Assembly: GCF_003032475.1 (NCBI RefSeq)
Contig: NZ_CP028369.1
Span: 5,208,001-5,272,000, forward strand
Source: Streptomyces sp. P3
GTDB taxonomy: Bacteria > Actinomycetota > Actinomycetes > Streptomycetales > Streptomycetaceae
Length of the DNA: 64,000 bases
Direction: 5' to 3'
This document shows positions 50,054 to 60,388 of this stretch, piece by piece. Every line of letters begins with the position of its first letter. Position 1 is the first letter of the stretch. The notes under the pieces are model-generated. The model worked only from the letters and a program-made list of their open reading frames with translations. It was not told the DNA's origin and ran no database searches. The translations under genes and the position numbers were made by a program.

Positions 50054-50917
50054 ATGCCGGAACTTCCCGAGGTGGAAGCGCTCAAGGACTTCCTGGCCGA
50101 GCATCTGGTCGGTCACGAGATCGTGCGCGTGCTGCCTGTCGCGATCAGCGTGCTGAAGACGTACGACCCGCCCGTCACCGCCCTGGACGGGCAGCGGGTC
50201 ACCGCCGTGCGCCGGCACGGCAAGTTCCTCGACCTGACGACGGCGGACGGCCTGCACCTCGTCACGCACCTCGCCCGCGCGGGCTGGCTGCACTGGAAGG
50301 ACCGCCTCCCGGACGGCCCGCCCCGCCCCGGCAAGGGCCCCCTCGCCCTGCGGGTCGCGCTGGAGACCGGCGAGGGGTTCGACCTCACCGAGGCCGGCAC
50401 CCAGAAGCGGCTCGCCGTGTACGTGGTCCGCGATCCGCAGGAGGTACCCGGCGTAGCCCGGCTGGGCCCCGACCCGCTAGCCGCCGACTTCGACGAGGCC
50501 CGCTTCGCCGCCCTGCTCGCGGGAGAACGCCGTCAGCTCAAGGGCGCCCTGCGCGACCAGAGCCTGATCGCCGGCGTCGGCAACGCCTACAGCGACGAGA
50601 TCCTGCACGCCGCGAGGATGTCCCCGTTCAAGCTGGCGGCCTCCCTGACGCCGGAGGAGACCCACACCCTCCACCAGGCCCTGCGCACGACGCTCACGGA
50701 GGCGGTCGAGCGCTCGCGGGGAGTGGCGGCGGGGCGGCTGAAGGCCGAGAAGAAGAGCGGCCTGCGCGTCCACGGCCGGGCCGGCGAACCATGCCCGGTC
50801 TGCGGCGACACCGTCCGGGAGGTCTCCTTCAGCGACTCCTCGCTCCAGTACTGCCCCACCTGCCAGACGGGCGGCCGACCGCTGGCGGACCGGAGAATGT
50901 CCCGGCTGCTGAAGTAG
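50054..50917 (+). CDS. Fpg/Nei-family DNA glycosylase
   Basis: 287 residues; ATG at 50054. The N-terminal nucleophile motif MPELPEVEALKDFL (Pro2, Glu3) is intact, as is the H2TH region (QSLIAGVGNAYSDEILHAAR) with the conserved Asn and Lys (RQLKGALRDQ). The C-terminal zinc finger is complete: Cys-x2-Cys-x16-Cys-x2-Cys (CPVCGDTVREVSFS ... YCPTC), ending CQTGGRPLADRR. It excises oxidised bases from DNA by a bifunctional glycosylase/lyase reaction. Whether it prefers purines (Fpg) or pyrimidines (Nei) is not clear from sequence alone. It begins 22 bp after the phosphatase gene and may be co-transcribed. Confidence 0.94.
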   Translation: MPELPEVEALKDFLAEHLVGHEIVRVLPVAISVLKTYDPPVTALDGQRVTAVRRHGKFLDLTTADGLHLVTHLARAGWLHWKDRLPDGPPRPGKGPLALRVALETGEGFDLTEAGTQKRLAVYVVRDPQEVPGVARLGPDPLAADFDEARFAALLAGERRQLKGALRDQSLIAGVGNAYSDEILHAARMSPFKLAASLTPEETHTLHQALRTTLTEAVERSRGVAAGRLKAEKKSGLRVHGRAGEPCPVCGDTVREVSFSDSSLQYCPTCQTGGRPLADRRMSRLLK

Positions 50918-50969
50918 CGGGCGTGCCCGTTGCGGCCGCCCCGCGCCGGCGGGCCCGCCGGCCGTGCCG

Positions 50970-51746
50970 TCACACGGAGCCGGGCCGCGGCTGCGGCGGC
51001 GCCCCGGCCGGTCCGGGAGACCGGCGGCGGGTGGCGAGACGGACGGCGCCGGCGCCGACGGCGAAGGCCGCCGCGGGGACGGCGAGCAGCCGGGTGCCGA
51101 GAACGATCGGGATGTCTCCGCTCGGCAGAAGCACGGCGAGGGCCGTGGCGCCCGCCGCGGTGGCGCACACGGTCGTCCACCAGAGCGCAGGACGGCGCGC
51201 GACCAGGGGCGGCGCGCCGTGCCAGCGGTGCAGCAGGCCGTGGCGGCCGATATGGACGGACGCCCAGATCCAGCCGGCCAGTCCGGCCGCCGACGACACC
51301 GTGTGCAGGACGACCCACCAGGGGACGCCCGCCGTCACGGGGTGGCCGAGGGCGGCGAACCCCACCGTGGTGCCCGGCAGTTGATCGTGCGTGAGGTCGT
51401 CCCACAGGCGGTGGGTCACCGCACCGAGCCACGCCGACGACACCGTCACGTACCAGGGGTGACGGACCGCGCCGAGGACGCCGTACGCGCGCCAGGGCCC
51501 CGGCAGGTGGGCGGCGGTCACCGGGGCGCTCAGGCGGATCAGCAGGGCCGCCGCCACGGTCAGCGGCACACACCACACCACCAGGCCCGTCCAGGTGTGG
51601 CCGTAGGTTCTCAGCGGGGCGCCCGCCGCGTAGGGGAGGTCGGGCGCGGCGGATCCGACCACGAGCGCGACCCCGTCGAACCAGCGCGGGCGCGACAGCT
51701 TCAGCGGCATCACCGCCGCCGCATGGGGAGGGAACGTCAACGGCAC
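50970..51746 (-). CDS. DUF4184-family membrane protein
   Basis: 258 residues; GTG at 51746. The start MPLTFPPHAAAVMPLKLSRP is the hallmark of DUF4184, followed by LVVGSAAPDLPYAAG, WYVTVSSAWLGAVTHRLWDD and four to six membrane helices. The His/Asp residues near the first helices (HAAAV, APDLP, THRLWDDLTHD) recall metal-dependent membrane hydrolases such as YdjM/phospholipase C-like families, but no activity is proven. Convergent with the glycosylase gene. Confidence 0.88.
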   Translation of the reverse strand: MPLTFPPHAAAVMPLKLSRPRWFDGVALVVGSAAPDLPYAAGAPLRTYGHTWTGLVVWCVPLTVAAALLIRLSAPVTAAHLPGPWRAYGVLGAVRHPWYVTVSSAWLGAVTHRLWDDLTHDQLPGTTVGFAALGHPVTAGVPWWVVLHTVSSAAGLAGWIWASVHIGRHGLLHRWHGAPPLVARRPALWWTTVCATAAGATALAVLLPSGDIPIVLGTRLLAVPAAAFAVGAGAVRLATRRRSPGPAGAPPQPRPGSV

Positions 51747-51904
51747 CGGCCCATTGTCGCCGTCCTCACCGCATCGGCGTCAGGCTCGTCAAGGGGCGCC
51801 GGCATGGGGCCCGGGTCCGCCCGTACTCCGCCCGGGGCGGCGGCGGAGCGGCTCTCATGTACTGGTGAGACGGGGCCGGAGTGACCTGAACTCACTCCGG
51901 CCGG

Positions 51905-52573
51905 TCACTGGGTGGGGAGCGTCACCAGGTGCTCGCCGCCCGACGTGCGCAGCTCGTAGCGGGCGATCTCGTCGAGGTGCCAGGCCGCCGCACCCTGCAT
52001 GGTGTTGGGGCGGGCGTCGTGCAGGGGGACGTTCCAGCTGGTGACGGTCTGCTCGGAGCCGTCGCGACCGACGGCGATCAGACGGCAGGAACGCGGGCCC
52101 GCGCCGTCCTTGACCTCCAGCCGCACATGGCTGCCCCACTCCTCGTCCTCGGCGGTGACCTGGGCCCACACCCCGGACTTCTCGTCCGTCGCGGTGAGCC
52201 GCACGGCGTCCGCGCCGTCGTCGCCACCGCTGCCGCCGCCCGCCATCATCGCTATGACGGGACCGGCGAGGGCCACCACCACGGAGGCGGCCACGGCGTA
52301 CAGCACGCGCCGGCGGACCGCCCGGTGCCGGGCCGCCACCTCGGCGAGCAGGCGGTCCAGCAGCTGCGGGCCGGGCCCGGCGAAGGGGTGCACGGCGCGC
52401 GGGGTGGCACGCCGGTAGAGCATCATCTGCCGTGCGGTGGGGCCGAACTCGGTGACCTGTGCCGCACACTGAGGACACTCCATGAGGTGGTCCTCGAAGC
52501 GGAAAGCCTCTGCTTCGTCCAGCACGCCGAGCGCGTACGCGCCGACGTCGCGATGCCTTTCCAGGGACCTCAT
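51905..52573 (-). CDS. Anti-sigma factor with zinc-binding (ZAS) domain
   Basis: 222 residues; ATG with GAGG 7 bases upstream. The N-terminal domain has the zinc-anti-sigma motif His29-x3-Cys33-x2-Cys36 (FEDHLMECPQCAAQV). One membrane helix (about 90-112, LYAVAASVVVALAGPVIAMM) separates it from an extracytoplasmic C-terminal domain (VRLTATDEKSGVWAQVTAED; WNVPLHDARPN) of the RskA type. It should hold an ECF sigma factor at the membrane until an outside signal triggers release. The sigma gene two genes upstream on the same strand (53388-53936) is the obvious partner, with an uncharacterised gene between them. Confidence 0.93.
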   Translation of the reverse strand: MRSLERHRDVGAYALGVLDEAEAFRFEDHLMECPQCAAQVTEFGPTARQMMLYRRATPRAVHPFAGPGPQLLDRLLAEVAARHRAVRRRVLYAVAASVVVALAGPVIAMMAGGGSGGDDGADAVRLTATDEKSGVWAQVTAEDEEWGSHVRLEVKDGAGPRSCRLIAVGRDGSEQTVTSWNVPLHDARPNTMQGAAAWHLDEIARYELRTSGGEHLVTLPTQ

Positions 52574-52714
52574 GCCGAAACCTCGTGCCGTTGAGTGCCA
52601 GTGGGGTTACTCGTTGCTCCCACCGGTACGCACCTGGCAGACGAATCACTCAAGCCGCGTACCGAATCGTGACCCAGATGTTCGGAGCGGCCCGGCCCGC
52701 GGATTGGTGTGAAT

Positions 52715-53230
52715 CTAGAAAAGATGAATGGCCAGGTGGCCGAGTGGCAGCCCGAGCTGCCAGGCGGGCGTCCAGACCTTGGGTCCGTCGTCCTCGCCGG
52801 CGACCGTGGAGCCGCCCGGCACCGCGTTGAGGTCGGGAGCGAGCAGCTCCGTCTCCTCCAGCCAGCGCCAGGCCGCGGCGGCGAGTTCCAGATCGGGCGC
52901 GGGCCCCTCCGCCGCGGACGCCTCGTCCGTCAGTTGTGACATACGTGCGCCGACCCAGTCCTGCCACGGCTGGTCGTACGCCGTGAGCGAAAGCCAGGTC
53001 TCCAGCTGCGTGACGACCCGGATGCCGGGCAGTTCGCCGTCGGTGTCGGACAGGAAGATCGTCAGTGCCAGGGCGTCGCGCCCGGCACGGAACTCGAAGG
53101 ACGTCGGCGGCATGAGATCACCGGTCCGCAGAAGTTCGTCGGCGATGTACTCGGCGTACAACCAGGCCATGGGGACGGTCAGTTCGCCGCCGCCGGTGCC
53201 GTCCGTGCTCTGGTGCCCTCTGTGCAGCAT
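52715..53230 (-). CDS. Conserved hypothetical protein in sigma/anti-sigma locus
   Basis: 171 residues; ATG with AGGCAGGAAGG directly upstream. No signal peptide, membrane segment or domain I can name. Visible features: AWLYAEYIADELLRTGDLMP, FEFRAGRDALALTIFLSDTD, QLETWLSLTAYDQPWQDWVG and a C-terminal GPKVWTPAWQLGLPLGHLAI. It lies between the ECF sigma and anti-sigma genes, 157 and 141 bp away, all on one strand, so it may modulate the pair or be one of their targets. Confidence 0.8.
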   Translation of the reverse strand: MLHRGHQSTDGTGGGELTVPMAWLYAEYIADELLRTGDLMPPTSFEFRAGRDALALTIFLSDTDGELPGIRVVTQLETWLSLTAYDQPWQDWVGARMSQLTDEASAAEGPAPDLELAAAAWRWLEETELLAPDLNAVPGGSTVAGEDDGPKVWTPAWQLGLPLGHLAIHLF

Positions 53231-53387
53231 CCCTTCCTGCCTTCCTCCGGTGCGTGCGCTTCGCCCGTCGCCGGGACGCTGGAGACCCGACTTCCCGGAC
53301 TCGTCCGGAACCCGGATAAGGACACCCGATTACCCAACGGGGGTTCTCGGCAAGGCGCTTTGCGAAGGCTTGACCCGACCGTGGGTT

Positions 53388-53936
53388 TCAGCGCAGGTCG
53401 GCCGCGTATCCCGGAAGCACCCGGCGCAGGGCGCGCAGCGCGTAGTACGCGCGGGACTTCACGGTACCGGGCGGAATGCCGAGCGTTTCGGCGGCCTCCG
53501 CCACACTCGCCCCTCGGAAATACACCAGCACCAGGACTTCACGGTGCTCCGGAGTGAGAGTCTTCACAGCCTCGCGCACATCGAGGGTCGCGGCCGCCCG
53601 CTCGGCGTGGTCGGCGCAGACCGGCGCGTTCTCCAGCACCGCGTCGCCGACCTCGGCGGGCCGGGCCTGGCGGGCCCGCCGTGCGTCGATCGCGAGCCGT
53701 CGGCCGACGGTGAGCAGCCAGGGCCGCACGGAGTCGAAGGCGTCGGCGCGCAGCGCCTCGGGATGCTGCCAGGCGCGGACCAGGGTCTCCTGGACGAGGT
53801 CCTCGGCGCGCTGGCGGTCGCCGTCGCACAGCCGCAGCAGCAGCGCGAAGAGCGGCCGGCCGTGCTCGCGCTGGAGCGCGGCGAGTTCGTGTTCGGCGGT
53901 CGTCGTCCGGGTGTTGAGGGCGGCGGTGGCGGTCAT
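53388..53936 (-). CDS. ECF-family RNA polymerase sigma factor
   Basis: 182 residues from the ATG at 53936; a TTG at 53954 is also in frame and neither has a strong ribosome site. Region 2 is seen in GRPLFALLLRLCDGDRQRAE and DLVQETLVRAWQHPEALRAD; region 4 in LTPEHREVLVLVYFRGASVA followed by the helix-turn-helix AAETLGIPPGTVKSRAYYAL. No region 3, so it is a true extracytoplasmic-function sigma. The nearby zinc anti-sigma gene should control it. ECF sigmas usually activate their own promoter; the AT-rich stretch at 54110-54150 lies too far to judge. Confidence 0.94.
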   Translation of the reverse strand: MTATAALNTRTTTAEHELAALQREHGRPLFALLLRLCDGDRQRAEDLVQETLVRAWQHPEALRADAFDSVRPWLLTVGRRLAIDARRARQARPAEVGDAVLENAPVCADHAERAAATLDVREAVKTLTPEHREVLVLVYFRGASVAEAAETLGIPPGTVKSRAYYALRALRRVLPGYAADLR

Positions 53937-54158
53937 GGGCGTATGGCATCGCAAGGGGCCGGTTCAAGACAGGGCGCGCACAGGGGTCTGCGGCGGACGG
54001 TCGATCGCGTCGACGAACGGTTCGACGAACGGTCCCGGCTACGCCGATCGCGGCATCGCCCGTGGACGAAGGGAGTGCCGCCCCGGTCGGCCGTCCCGGA
54101 TCGACTAGTAGTGATACATGCGTAAATATGACAATTTGATCGAACGGAGGGTGGTCCG

Positions 54159-55310
54159 GTGATCGCGCGCAGACATCAGGTGGCCCTGGCCCTGACCGTC
54201 GTTCTCGCCGCGGCCGCCGCCTGCCAGGCCCGGGACCACCGGCCGGGAGAACGGCCCGGACGCCCGGCGCCCGCCGGCGCCCGCGGCTTCACCCTCGTGG
54301 CCTCGGGCGACATCCTTCCGCACACCACCGTCATCGACCGCGCCCGCTTCGACGGCGGCGGCGTCGCCTACGACTTCCGCCCCATGCTCGCGGGGATCGC
54401 ACCCGTGGTCTCCCGCGCCGACCTGGCCCTGTGCCACATGGAGACGGTGTACGGCGCGAACGGCGACTACACCGGCTACCCCGCCTTCAAGTCCCCTCCC
54501 GAGATCGCCGCCGCCCTCTCCGCCACCGGTTACGACGGCTGCTCCACCGCCTCCAACCACAGCCTCGACGACGGAGCAGCCGGCGTGCAGCGCACCCTGG
54601 ACGCGCTCGACGCAGCCGGAGTGCGGCACGCCGGCACCGCGCGCACCGAGGCCGAGGGCAACGCGGTCACCCTGCTGCACGCCGGCCCGGCGCGCGTCGC
54701 CCACCTCGCCTACACCTACGACACCAACGGCTACCCCCTCCCGCCCGGGCAGCCATGGACCGTCAACGTCATCGACGAGAACCGCATCCTCGCCGACGCC
54801 AAGGTCGCCCGGAAGGCGGGCGCGGACGTGGTGGTCGTCTCCCTGCACTGGGGCACCGAATGGCAGGACGCCCCGGACGACCGTCAGCTCACCCTCGCCC
54901 GCACGCTCACCGCCTCCCGAACCGACGGCCGCCCCGACATCGACCTGATCCTCGGGACCCACGCCCACGTCCCCCAGGCCTACGAGAAGGTCAACGGCAC
55001 CTGGGTCGTCTACGGCATGGGCGACCAGATCGCCGGCGAGATGTCCAACCACCAGGGCGCCCAGGACGCGCGCGGCAACCAGTCCACCGTCGCCCGCTTC
55101 ACCTTCGCCCCGCCCGCCCGGGCCGGGGGCCGCTGGGAGGTGCGCAGGGCAGAGTTCGTGCCCCAGATGTTCGACCTCGACGCGGGACGGGTCGTCGACC
55201 TGAACAAGGCCCTCGCCCAGGGCGCCGGCGTCCAGGGGGTGCGCGACCGGATCAAGGACGTCGTCCTCAGCAGGGGCGCGGCCGAGGACGGGCTGGTGAT
55301 GGGGAGGTAG
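54159..55310 (+). CDS. CapA-family lipoprotein (PGA_cap metallophosphatase-like)
   Basis: 383 residues; GTG at 54159 with CGGAGG upstream. The signal ends in a lipobox (VVLAAAAAC), so the protein is probably anchored outside the membrane. The CapA/PgsA fold follows: [68 protein letters not shown] and [20 protein letters not shown], which supply the Asp, Asn and His ligands of a dimetal centre. In Bacillus the homologue takes part in poly-gamma-glutamate export; no pgsBC-like genes are here, so the substrate is unknown. Divergent from the ECF sigma gene across an AT-richer region, which makes it a possible target of that sigma. Confidence 0.93.
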   Translation: MIARRHQVALALTVVLAAAAACQARDHRPGERPGRPAPAGARGFTLVASGDILPHTTVIDRARFDGGGVAYDFRPMLAGIAPVVSRADLALCHMETVYGANGDYTGYPAFKSPPEIAAALSATGYDGCSTASNHSLDDGAAGVQRTLDALDAAGVRHAGTARTEAEGNAVTLLHAGPARVAHLAYTYDTNGYPLPPGQPWTVNVIDENRILADAKVARKAGADVVVVSLHWGTEWQDAPDDRQLTLARTLTASRTDGRPDIDLILGTHAHVPQAYEKVNGTWVVYGMGDQIAGEMSNHQGAQDARGNQSTVARFTFAPPARAGGRWEVRRAEFVPQMFDLDAGRVVDLNKALAQGAGVQGVRDRIKDVVLSRGAAEDGLVMGR

Positions 55311-55321
55311 CGGGGCCGGCG

Positions 55322-55348
55322 GTCGGCGCCCTCCGATCGGGCGCCGAC
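55322..55348. terminator. Bidirectional hairpin terminator
   Basis: Perfect 10-bp stem GTCGGCGCCC/GGGCGCCGAC with a 7-nt loop between the convergent capA-type and uspA-type genes. Confidence 0.75.
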
Positions 55349-55474
55349 GGACCGGGCCCGGCGGCCACGGCGGGCGGGCCCGGCGGTCACGGGCCGGCAC
55401 CCCCGGTCATCGGTGCGGAGCCCGGGGTCACCCGCCGGGAACGCCGGTGAACCCGGCCGGACCGTGGCGGCGGG

Positions 55475-55948
55475 TCACGGCACGACCGTCACCGGCCACC
55501 GTCCCGCCTTCACCAGCCGCACCGCGACCGAACCCACGATCCGGTGCCCGGCCTGCTCGGAGGCGCCCACCACCACCGCGTCCGCCTTCAGCCGGTCCGC
55601 CGCCTTCGCCAGGCCGCTGTAGGGATCGCCGCGGAAGGTGTGGAACTCCCAGCGCACGTCGAATATCCCCCGGGTTTGCTCGGTGGCCTCGCGGATCTGG
55701 GCGACCAGGTCCTCGGCGACGGCGTCGGTCGTCTCCGCGACCGGCACGCCCAGCGCGGCGCCCGCCGTCATCACCGGCTGCACGTACACCACGGCGAGCA
55801 GCGCGTGCTGGCGACGGGCCAGCCCGCCGGCGTAGGCCGCCGCCCGCAGCGAGGAGTCCGATCCGTCCACGCCGACGAGGACGACCTTGGGGCCGTCGGT
55901 ACCTCGCTCGAACTGGTGCGCGGGCTGCTGCGCGTGTTGTTCCGTCAC
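55475..55948 (-). CDS. Universal stress protein (UspA family)
   Basis: 157 residues, one Usp domain. The ATP-binding type signature is present: [20 protein letters not shown] at the start and [20 protein letters not shown] (G-x2-G-x9-G-S motif) near the end. Cytosolic. Such proteins bind ATP and aid survival under stress or dormancy. It begins with GTG at 55948, 119 bp from the divergent lysX gene. Specific trigger unknown. Confidence 0.93.
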   Translation of the reverse strand: MTEQHAQQPAHQFERGTDGPKVVLVGVDGSDSSLRAAAYAGGLARRQHALLAVVYVQPVMTAGAALGVPVAETTDAVAEDLVAQIREATEQTRGIFDVRWEFHTFRGDPYSGLAKAADRLKADAVVVGASEQAGHRIVGSVAVRLVKAGRWPVTVVP

Positions 55949-56067
55949 GGCCCGAGGCTATCGGAAGCCCAGGGTTCCGCCGGTGCCGGGCGGCCGTACG
56001 GTGTTCCGTCGCGGTGGCGGTCGCCGTCCGACGGGCGGCCCCGCCCAGGTGTTCCTACAGTCGGAAC

Positions 56068-59000
56068 ATGAGTGCCACCGTGGAGCGCGCCGCGGCCGAC
56101 CGCACCAAGGGCCCCGCCCGGCGTCCGGCCGGCCGCCTCCTCACCCGGGTCCCCGAGGCGTTCGCGGCCTTCCTCGGCGCCCTCGGCCTGCTGTGCGTCC
56201 TGCTGTCCCTGATCCCGCCGCTGCGCCGCCTGCTGCGCCCGGTCGTCCGCTTCCTGGACCTGCTCATCGTCCCGGTCAGCGCCAACCTGGCCTACGCCGT
56301 CTTCCTCTTCCTGCTGGCCGCCGCGACCGCCGCCCGCAAGAAGGTCGCCTGGTGGCTGGTCGTCGTCTACCTGGGGCTGCTCGTCCTCACCGACGTCCTC
56401 GGCGTGGCCGTCGGCCTGTACGCGCAGTCGGTTCCGTCCCTGGTGGTCTGCGCGCTCGCGCTGGCCCTGCTCGTGCTCGCCCGCCGCGAGTTCTACGCCG
56501 CCTCCCGCCGGGCGGCGCTCCGCCGGGCGCTCGCCGTGCTGTCCGTGGGGCTCGGTCTCGCCATCCTCGCCGGCTGGGGCCTGGTGGAGGCGTTCCCCGG
56601 CACCCTCCCGGCCGGCCAGCGCCTCGGCTGGGCCGCCAACCGGGTGCTGGGCGGCCTGGTCTCCGCCGGCTCCTTCGACGGCCGCCCGCCCCGCGCCCTG
56701 TTCTTCCTGCTCGGCCTCTTCGGCGCCCTCGCCCTGCTCAACGCCGCCGCCGTGCTGTTCCGCTCGCAACGCATGGAAGCGGCCCTGCACGACGACGAGG
56801 AGACCCGTATCCGCGCCCTGCTGACGGCGTACGGCGAACAGGACTCGCTGGGCTACTTCGCCACCCGGCGCGACAAGGCCGTCGTGTTCTCGCCCAGCGG
56901 CAAGGCCGCCGTCACCTACCGGGTCGAGGCCGGCGTCTGCCTGGCCAGCGGTGACCCCGTCGGCGACCGCGAGGCCTGGCCGCACGCCATCGCCGCCTGG
57001 TTGGACGCGGCCCGCCGGCACGCCTGGGCGCCCGCGGTCATGGGCGCCTCGGAGGACGGCGCCAAGGCCTTCGCGCGCGCCGGGCTCGGAGCACTGCAAC
57101 TCGGCGACGAGGCCATCCTGCACGTCGCCTCCTTCGACCTCGGCGGCCGCGAGATGCGGGTCACCCGGCAGGCCGTCAACCGGGTCCGCCGCACCGGCGC
57201 CACCTGCCGCGTCCGCCGCCACTCGGCCCTCACCGACCAGGAGATGGAGGAGGTGGTCGACCGCGCCGACGCCTGGCGCGACACCGAGACCGAACGCGGC
57301 TTCTCGATGGCCCTGGACCGCCTCGGCGACCCGGCCGACGCCGACTGCCTCCTCGTCGAGGCCCTGGACGGCGGCGGCCGCCTCCTGGCGCTGCTCTCCT
57401 TCGTCCCCTGGGGCGCCGACGGCGTCTCCCTGGACCTGATGCGCCGCGACCGCTCGGCCCCCAACGGCGTCATGGAGTTCATGGTCGCCGACCTGTGCGC
57501 CGCCGCCCCCAAGCTCGGCGTGCGCCGGATCTCGCTGAACTTCGCCGTCTTCCGCGCGGCCTTCGAGGAGGGCGCCCGCATCGGCGCCGGACCGGTCCTG
57601 CGGCTCTGGCGCCGACTGCTGCTGTTCTTCTCCAAGTGGTGGCAACTGGAGGCGCTCTACCGCTCCAACGCCAAGTACCGGCCCGAGTGGTACCCCCGCT
57701 TCCTGTGCTACGGCGACGCCGGCTCGCTGGCCCGGGTCGGCCTGGCCTCCGGCATCGCCGAGGGCTTCGTCTCCGTGCCCTCCCTGCGCAAGCTCTGGGG
57801 CAAGCGGCACCCGACGGGCGGGCCCCGCCCCGCCACGACCGAGGGCCTGCCGTCGCTGGCGGCGCTCGGCCTCGACGGAGGGGACGAGGCCGGGGAGAGC
57901 GGTCCGGACGCGGGCCTGCCCGACCAGGTCCGCGTCCGGCGCCGCACCCTCGACCGGCTGCGTGCCCGGGGCGCCGACCCCTACCCGGTCGGCGTCCCGG
58001 CGCGCACCCACACCCTCGCCGAGGTCCGCGCCCTCGCCGGCACCGGCGAGACGGTCACCGTCGCCGGCCGGATCATGCGCGTACGCGACTTCGGCGGCAT
58101 CGTCTTCGTGACCCTGCGCGACTGGTCGGGCGACCGGCAACTGGCCCTCACCCGTGACGCACTCGGCGCCGAGAACGCCTCGGGTTCCGCGGCCGCCGGC
58201 CGCTGCGGGGGCTCCCTCGGCTCCTTCCGGGCCGACACCGACCTCGGCGACCACCTCGCCGTCACCGGCACGGCAGGCGTCAGCGACAAGGGCGAGCCGA
58301 CCGTCTTCGTGACGGCCTGGCAGCTCACCGCCAAATGCCTGCGCCCCCTGCCCGACAAGCGCCGCGGCCTGACCGACCCCGAGGCCAAGGTCCGCATGCG
58401 CCATCTGGACCTGGTGGCCGGCCCCGCCGCGCGCGACGTCGTCCGCGCCCGCTCGACCGCCGTCCAGGCGCTGCGCCAGGGGCTGCTGCAGCGCGGCTAC
58501 CTCGAGGTCGAGACGCCCATGCTCCAGCAGATCCACGGCGGCGCCAACGCCCGGCCCTTCACCACCCACATCAACGCCTACGACCTCGACCTGTACCTGC
58601 GCATCGCCCCCGAGCTGTATCTGAAGCGGCTGTGCGTCGGCGGCCTGGAGAAGGTCTTCGAGATGGGCCGCACCTTCCGCAACGAGGGCGTCTCCTACAA
58701 GCACAACCCCGAGTTCACGATGCTCGAGGCCTACCAGGCGTACGCCGACTACGACGAGATGCTCCACCTGGCCCGCGAGCTGATCCAGGGCGCGGCCACC
58801 GCCGCCTTCGGCTCACCGGTCGTCCACAGGGACGGGCGCGAGCACGACATCTCGGGGGAGTGGCCGGTCAGGACGGTCCACGGCGCGATCTCCGAGGCGC
58901 TCGGCGAGGAGATCGACGCCGACACGGACCTGGCGGTCCTGCTGCGGCACTGCGACCGCGCAGGCGTCCCGTACACGCCGGACGACGGCCGGGGCGACGT

Positions 59001-59400
59001 CGTCCTGGAGATGTACGAGCGGCTCGTCGAGGAGAAAACCCTGCTGCCGACCTTCTACAAGGACTTCCCCACCGACGTCTCCCCGCTCACCCGGCAGCAC
59101 CGACGCGACCCGCGTCTCGCCGAACGCTGGGACCTCGTCGCCTTCGGCACCGAACTCGGCACGGCCTACTCGGAGTTGACCGACCCCGTCGAGCAGCGCC
59201 GACGGCTGACCGAGCAGTCCCTGCTGGCCGCCGGCGGCGACCCGGAGGCGATGGAACTCGACGAGGACTTCCTCGACGCCCTCGAGTACGCGATGCCGCC
59301 GACCGGCGGCCTCGGTATCGGCGTCGACCGCCTGGTCATGTTCCTCACCGGGCTCACCATCCGCGAGACCCTGCCGTTCCCGCTGGTGCGGCACCGCTGA
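56068..59400 (+). CDS. lysX: LysX: phosphatidylglycerol lysyltransferase (MprF-like) fused to lysyl-tRNA synthetase
   Basis: 1110 residues from the ATG at 56068, close to the mycobacterial LysX. About six membrane helices (to about 240) lead to an MprF-type acyltransferase domain (DUF2156, about 250-590; [40 protein letters not shown]). An OB-fold tRNA-binding domain follows (about 650-770) and then a class II LysRS core with motif 2 [20 protein letters not shown] and motif 3 [17 protein letters not shown]. It makes its own Lys-tRNA and moves lysine onto phosphatidylglycerol, lowering membrane negative charge and giving resistance to cationic peptides. The OB domain carries a Ser/Gly/Ala-rich insertion ([20 protein letters not shown]). 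Start has only a weak ribosome site. Confidence 0.96.
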   Translation: MSATVERAAADRTKGPARRPAGRLLTRVPEAFAAFLGALGLLCVLLSLIPPLRRLLRPVVRFLDLLIVPVSANLAYAVFLFLLAAATAARKKVAWWLVVVYLGLLVLTDVLGVAVGLYAQSVPSLVVCALALALLVLARREFYAASRRAALRRALAVLSVGLGLAILAGWGLVEAFPGTLPAGQRLGWAANRVLGGLVSAGSFDGRPPRALFFLLGLFGALALLNAAAVLFRSQRMEAALHDDEETRIRALLTAYGEQDSLGYFATRRDKAVVFSPSGKAAVTYRVEAGVCLASGDPVGDREAWPHAIAAWLDAARRHAWAPAVMGASEDGAKAFARAGLGALQLGDEAILHVASFDLGGREMRVTRQAVNRVRRTGATCRVRRHSALTDQEMEEVVDRADAWRDTETERGFSMALDRLGDPADADCLLVEALDGGGRLLALLSFVPWGADGVSLDLMRRDRSAPNGVMEFMVADLCAAAPKLGVRRISLNFAVFRAAFEEGARIGAGPVLRLWRRLLLFFSKWWQLEALYRSNAKYRPEWYPRFLCYGDAGSLARVGLASGIAEGFVSVPSLRKLWGKRHPTGGPRPATTEGLPSLAALGLDGGDEAGESGPDAGLPDQVRVRRRTLDRLRARGADPYPVGVPARTHTLAEVRALAGTGETVTVAGRIMRVRDFGGIVFVTLRDWSGDRQLALTRDALGAENASGSAAAGRCGGSLGSFRADTDLGDHLAVTGTAGVSDKGEPTVFVTAWQLTAKCLRPLPDKRRGLTDPEAKVRMRHLDLVAGPAARDVVRARSTAVQALRQGLLQRGYLEVETPMLQQIHGGANARPFTTHINAYDLDLYLRIAPELYLKRLCVGGLEKVFEMGRTFRNEGVSYKHNPEFTMLEAYQAYADYDEMLHLARELIQGAATAAFGSPVVHRDGREHDISGEWPVRTVHGAISEALGEEIDADTDLAVLLRHCDRAGVPYTPDDGRGDVVLEMYERLVEEKTLLPTFYKDFPTDVSPLTRQHRRDPRLAERWDLVAFGTELGTAYSELTDPVEQRRRLTEQSLLAAGGDPEAMELDEDFLDALEYAMPPTGGLGIGVDRLVMFLTGLTIRETLPFPLVRHR

Positions 59401-59417
59401 GCGGCCGGCGGCACACG

Positions 59418-59440
59418 GCGCGGCACCGGCGGCGCCGCGC
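59418..59440 (+). terminator. Hairpin after lysX
   Basis: Perfect 7-bp stem GCGCGGC/GCCGCGC with a 9-nt loop, 17 bases past the stop; plausible but weak terminator. Confidence 0.45.
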
Positions 59441-59520
59441 TGCGCCGGGCGGGTGGAATCATGCCGCCGGTCCGGTGTCGGCAGGGTGCGCCGGGGGCCG
59501 GTCGGGCGACTGATGACTGC

Positions 59521-60360
59521 ATGAAGAAGGAGCAGTTGTTCACGCGCCGCCGCGCGTTGCTCGCCGGCGCCGCCGCCGTCGGAGCGGTCGGCACGGCCGG
59601 GGTGTTCGCATGGGGCGGCAAGGGTGAGCCGGTCAGTGGCGCCGTCCCCGCCTCGGGCGCGCCGGCGCGCAGCCTCCCGCTGAAACCCTCCGCCTACCGC
59701 CTCCAGCCGCTGACCGGCTACGGCCCCCCGCGCGCCGCACCCGCCCGCACCCCGGTGCGCCACGAGCCACTGCTGCGGATGACCGGCCGCGGCCGCACCA
59801 TGGTGCTGACCTTCGACGACGGACCCGACCCCCACTACACCCCCGGCATCCTCGACACGCTGGCCGAGTACGACGTGCGCGCGACGTTCTTCGTGTGCGG
59901 GCAGATGGCCGCCGACAACCAGGACCTGCTGGCCCGGATGGCCGACGAGGGCCACGTCGTCGGCAACCACACCTGGTCCCATCCCCTGCTCACCAGGCTG
60001 ACCCGCGGTCAGATCCGCTCCGAGATGTCCCGCACCAGCGACGTCATCGAGGAGGGCTACGGGGAGCGGCCCCGCTGGTTCCGCGCCCCCTACGGCGCGT
60101 GGAACCGCGCCGCCTTCCAGCTCGGCGCCGAACTGGGCATGGAACCGCTCGCCTGGACGGTCGACACCCTCGACTGGACGACCCCCGGCCCCGGCGTGAT
60201 CGTCGACCGGGTCGAGAAGGGCGCCGCCCCCGGCGTCGTGGTGCTCTCGCACGACGCCGGGGGCGACCGCAGCCAGAGTGTGCGGGCGCTGCGCAGATAT
60301 CTGCCGCGGCTTCTGGACTCCGGCTACCACCTCACGCTGCCGCACACACAGCGCGCCTGA
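59521..60360 (+). CDS. Polysaccharide deacetylase (NodB homology, CE4), Tat-type signal
   Basis: 279 residues from the ATG at 59521. The N-terminus LFTRRRALLAGAAAVGAVGT looks like a twin-arginine signal. The NodB domain has all five motifs: TFDDGPDPHYTP (metal Asp), HTWSHP (His-x3-His), WFRAPYGAWN, TVDTLDWTTPG and VVLSHDAGGDRSQ. It should remove N-acetyl groups from an extracellular polymer such as peptidoglycan, chitin or a surface glycan. It converges on the sortase gene with 28 bp between stops. Nothing more specific about the substrate is visible. Confidence 0.94.
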   Translation: MKKEQLFTRRRALLAGAAAVGAVGTAGVFAWGGKGEPVSGAVPASGAPARSLPLKPSAYRLQPLTGYGPPRAAPARTPVRHEPLLRMTGRGRTMVLTFDDGPDPHYTPGILDTLAEYDVRATFFVCGQMAADNQDLLARMADEGHVVGNHTWSHPLLTRLTRGQIRSEMSRTSDVIEEGYGERPRWFRAPYGAWNRAAFQLGAELGMEPLAWTVDTLDWTTPGPGVIVDRVEKGAAPGVVVLSHDAGGDRSQSVRALRRYLPRLLDSGYHLTLPHTQRA

Positions 60361-60388
60361 CACGGGCGCCCGCCCGGTCGGCGTCCGC

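Noticed and set aside
54105..55400. Long open frame antisense to the CapA-type gene
   Set aside because: Same cause: complement of GC-rich codons; Gly/Val/Asp-rich with no motifs, while the sense frame has clear CapA motifs and a lipobox.
55945..58767. Very long open frame antisense to lysX (about 940 codons)
   Set aside because: It lies opposite a well-defined LysX and arises from the near-absence of stop codons in high-GC antisense frames; its translation is low-complexity.
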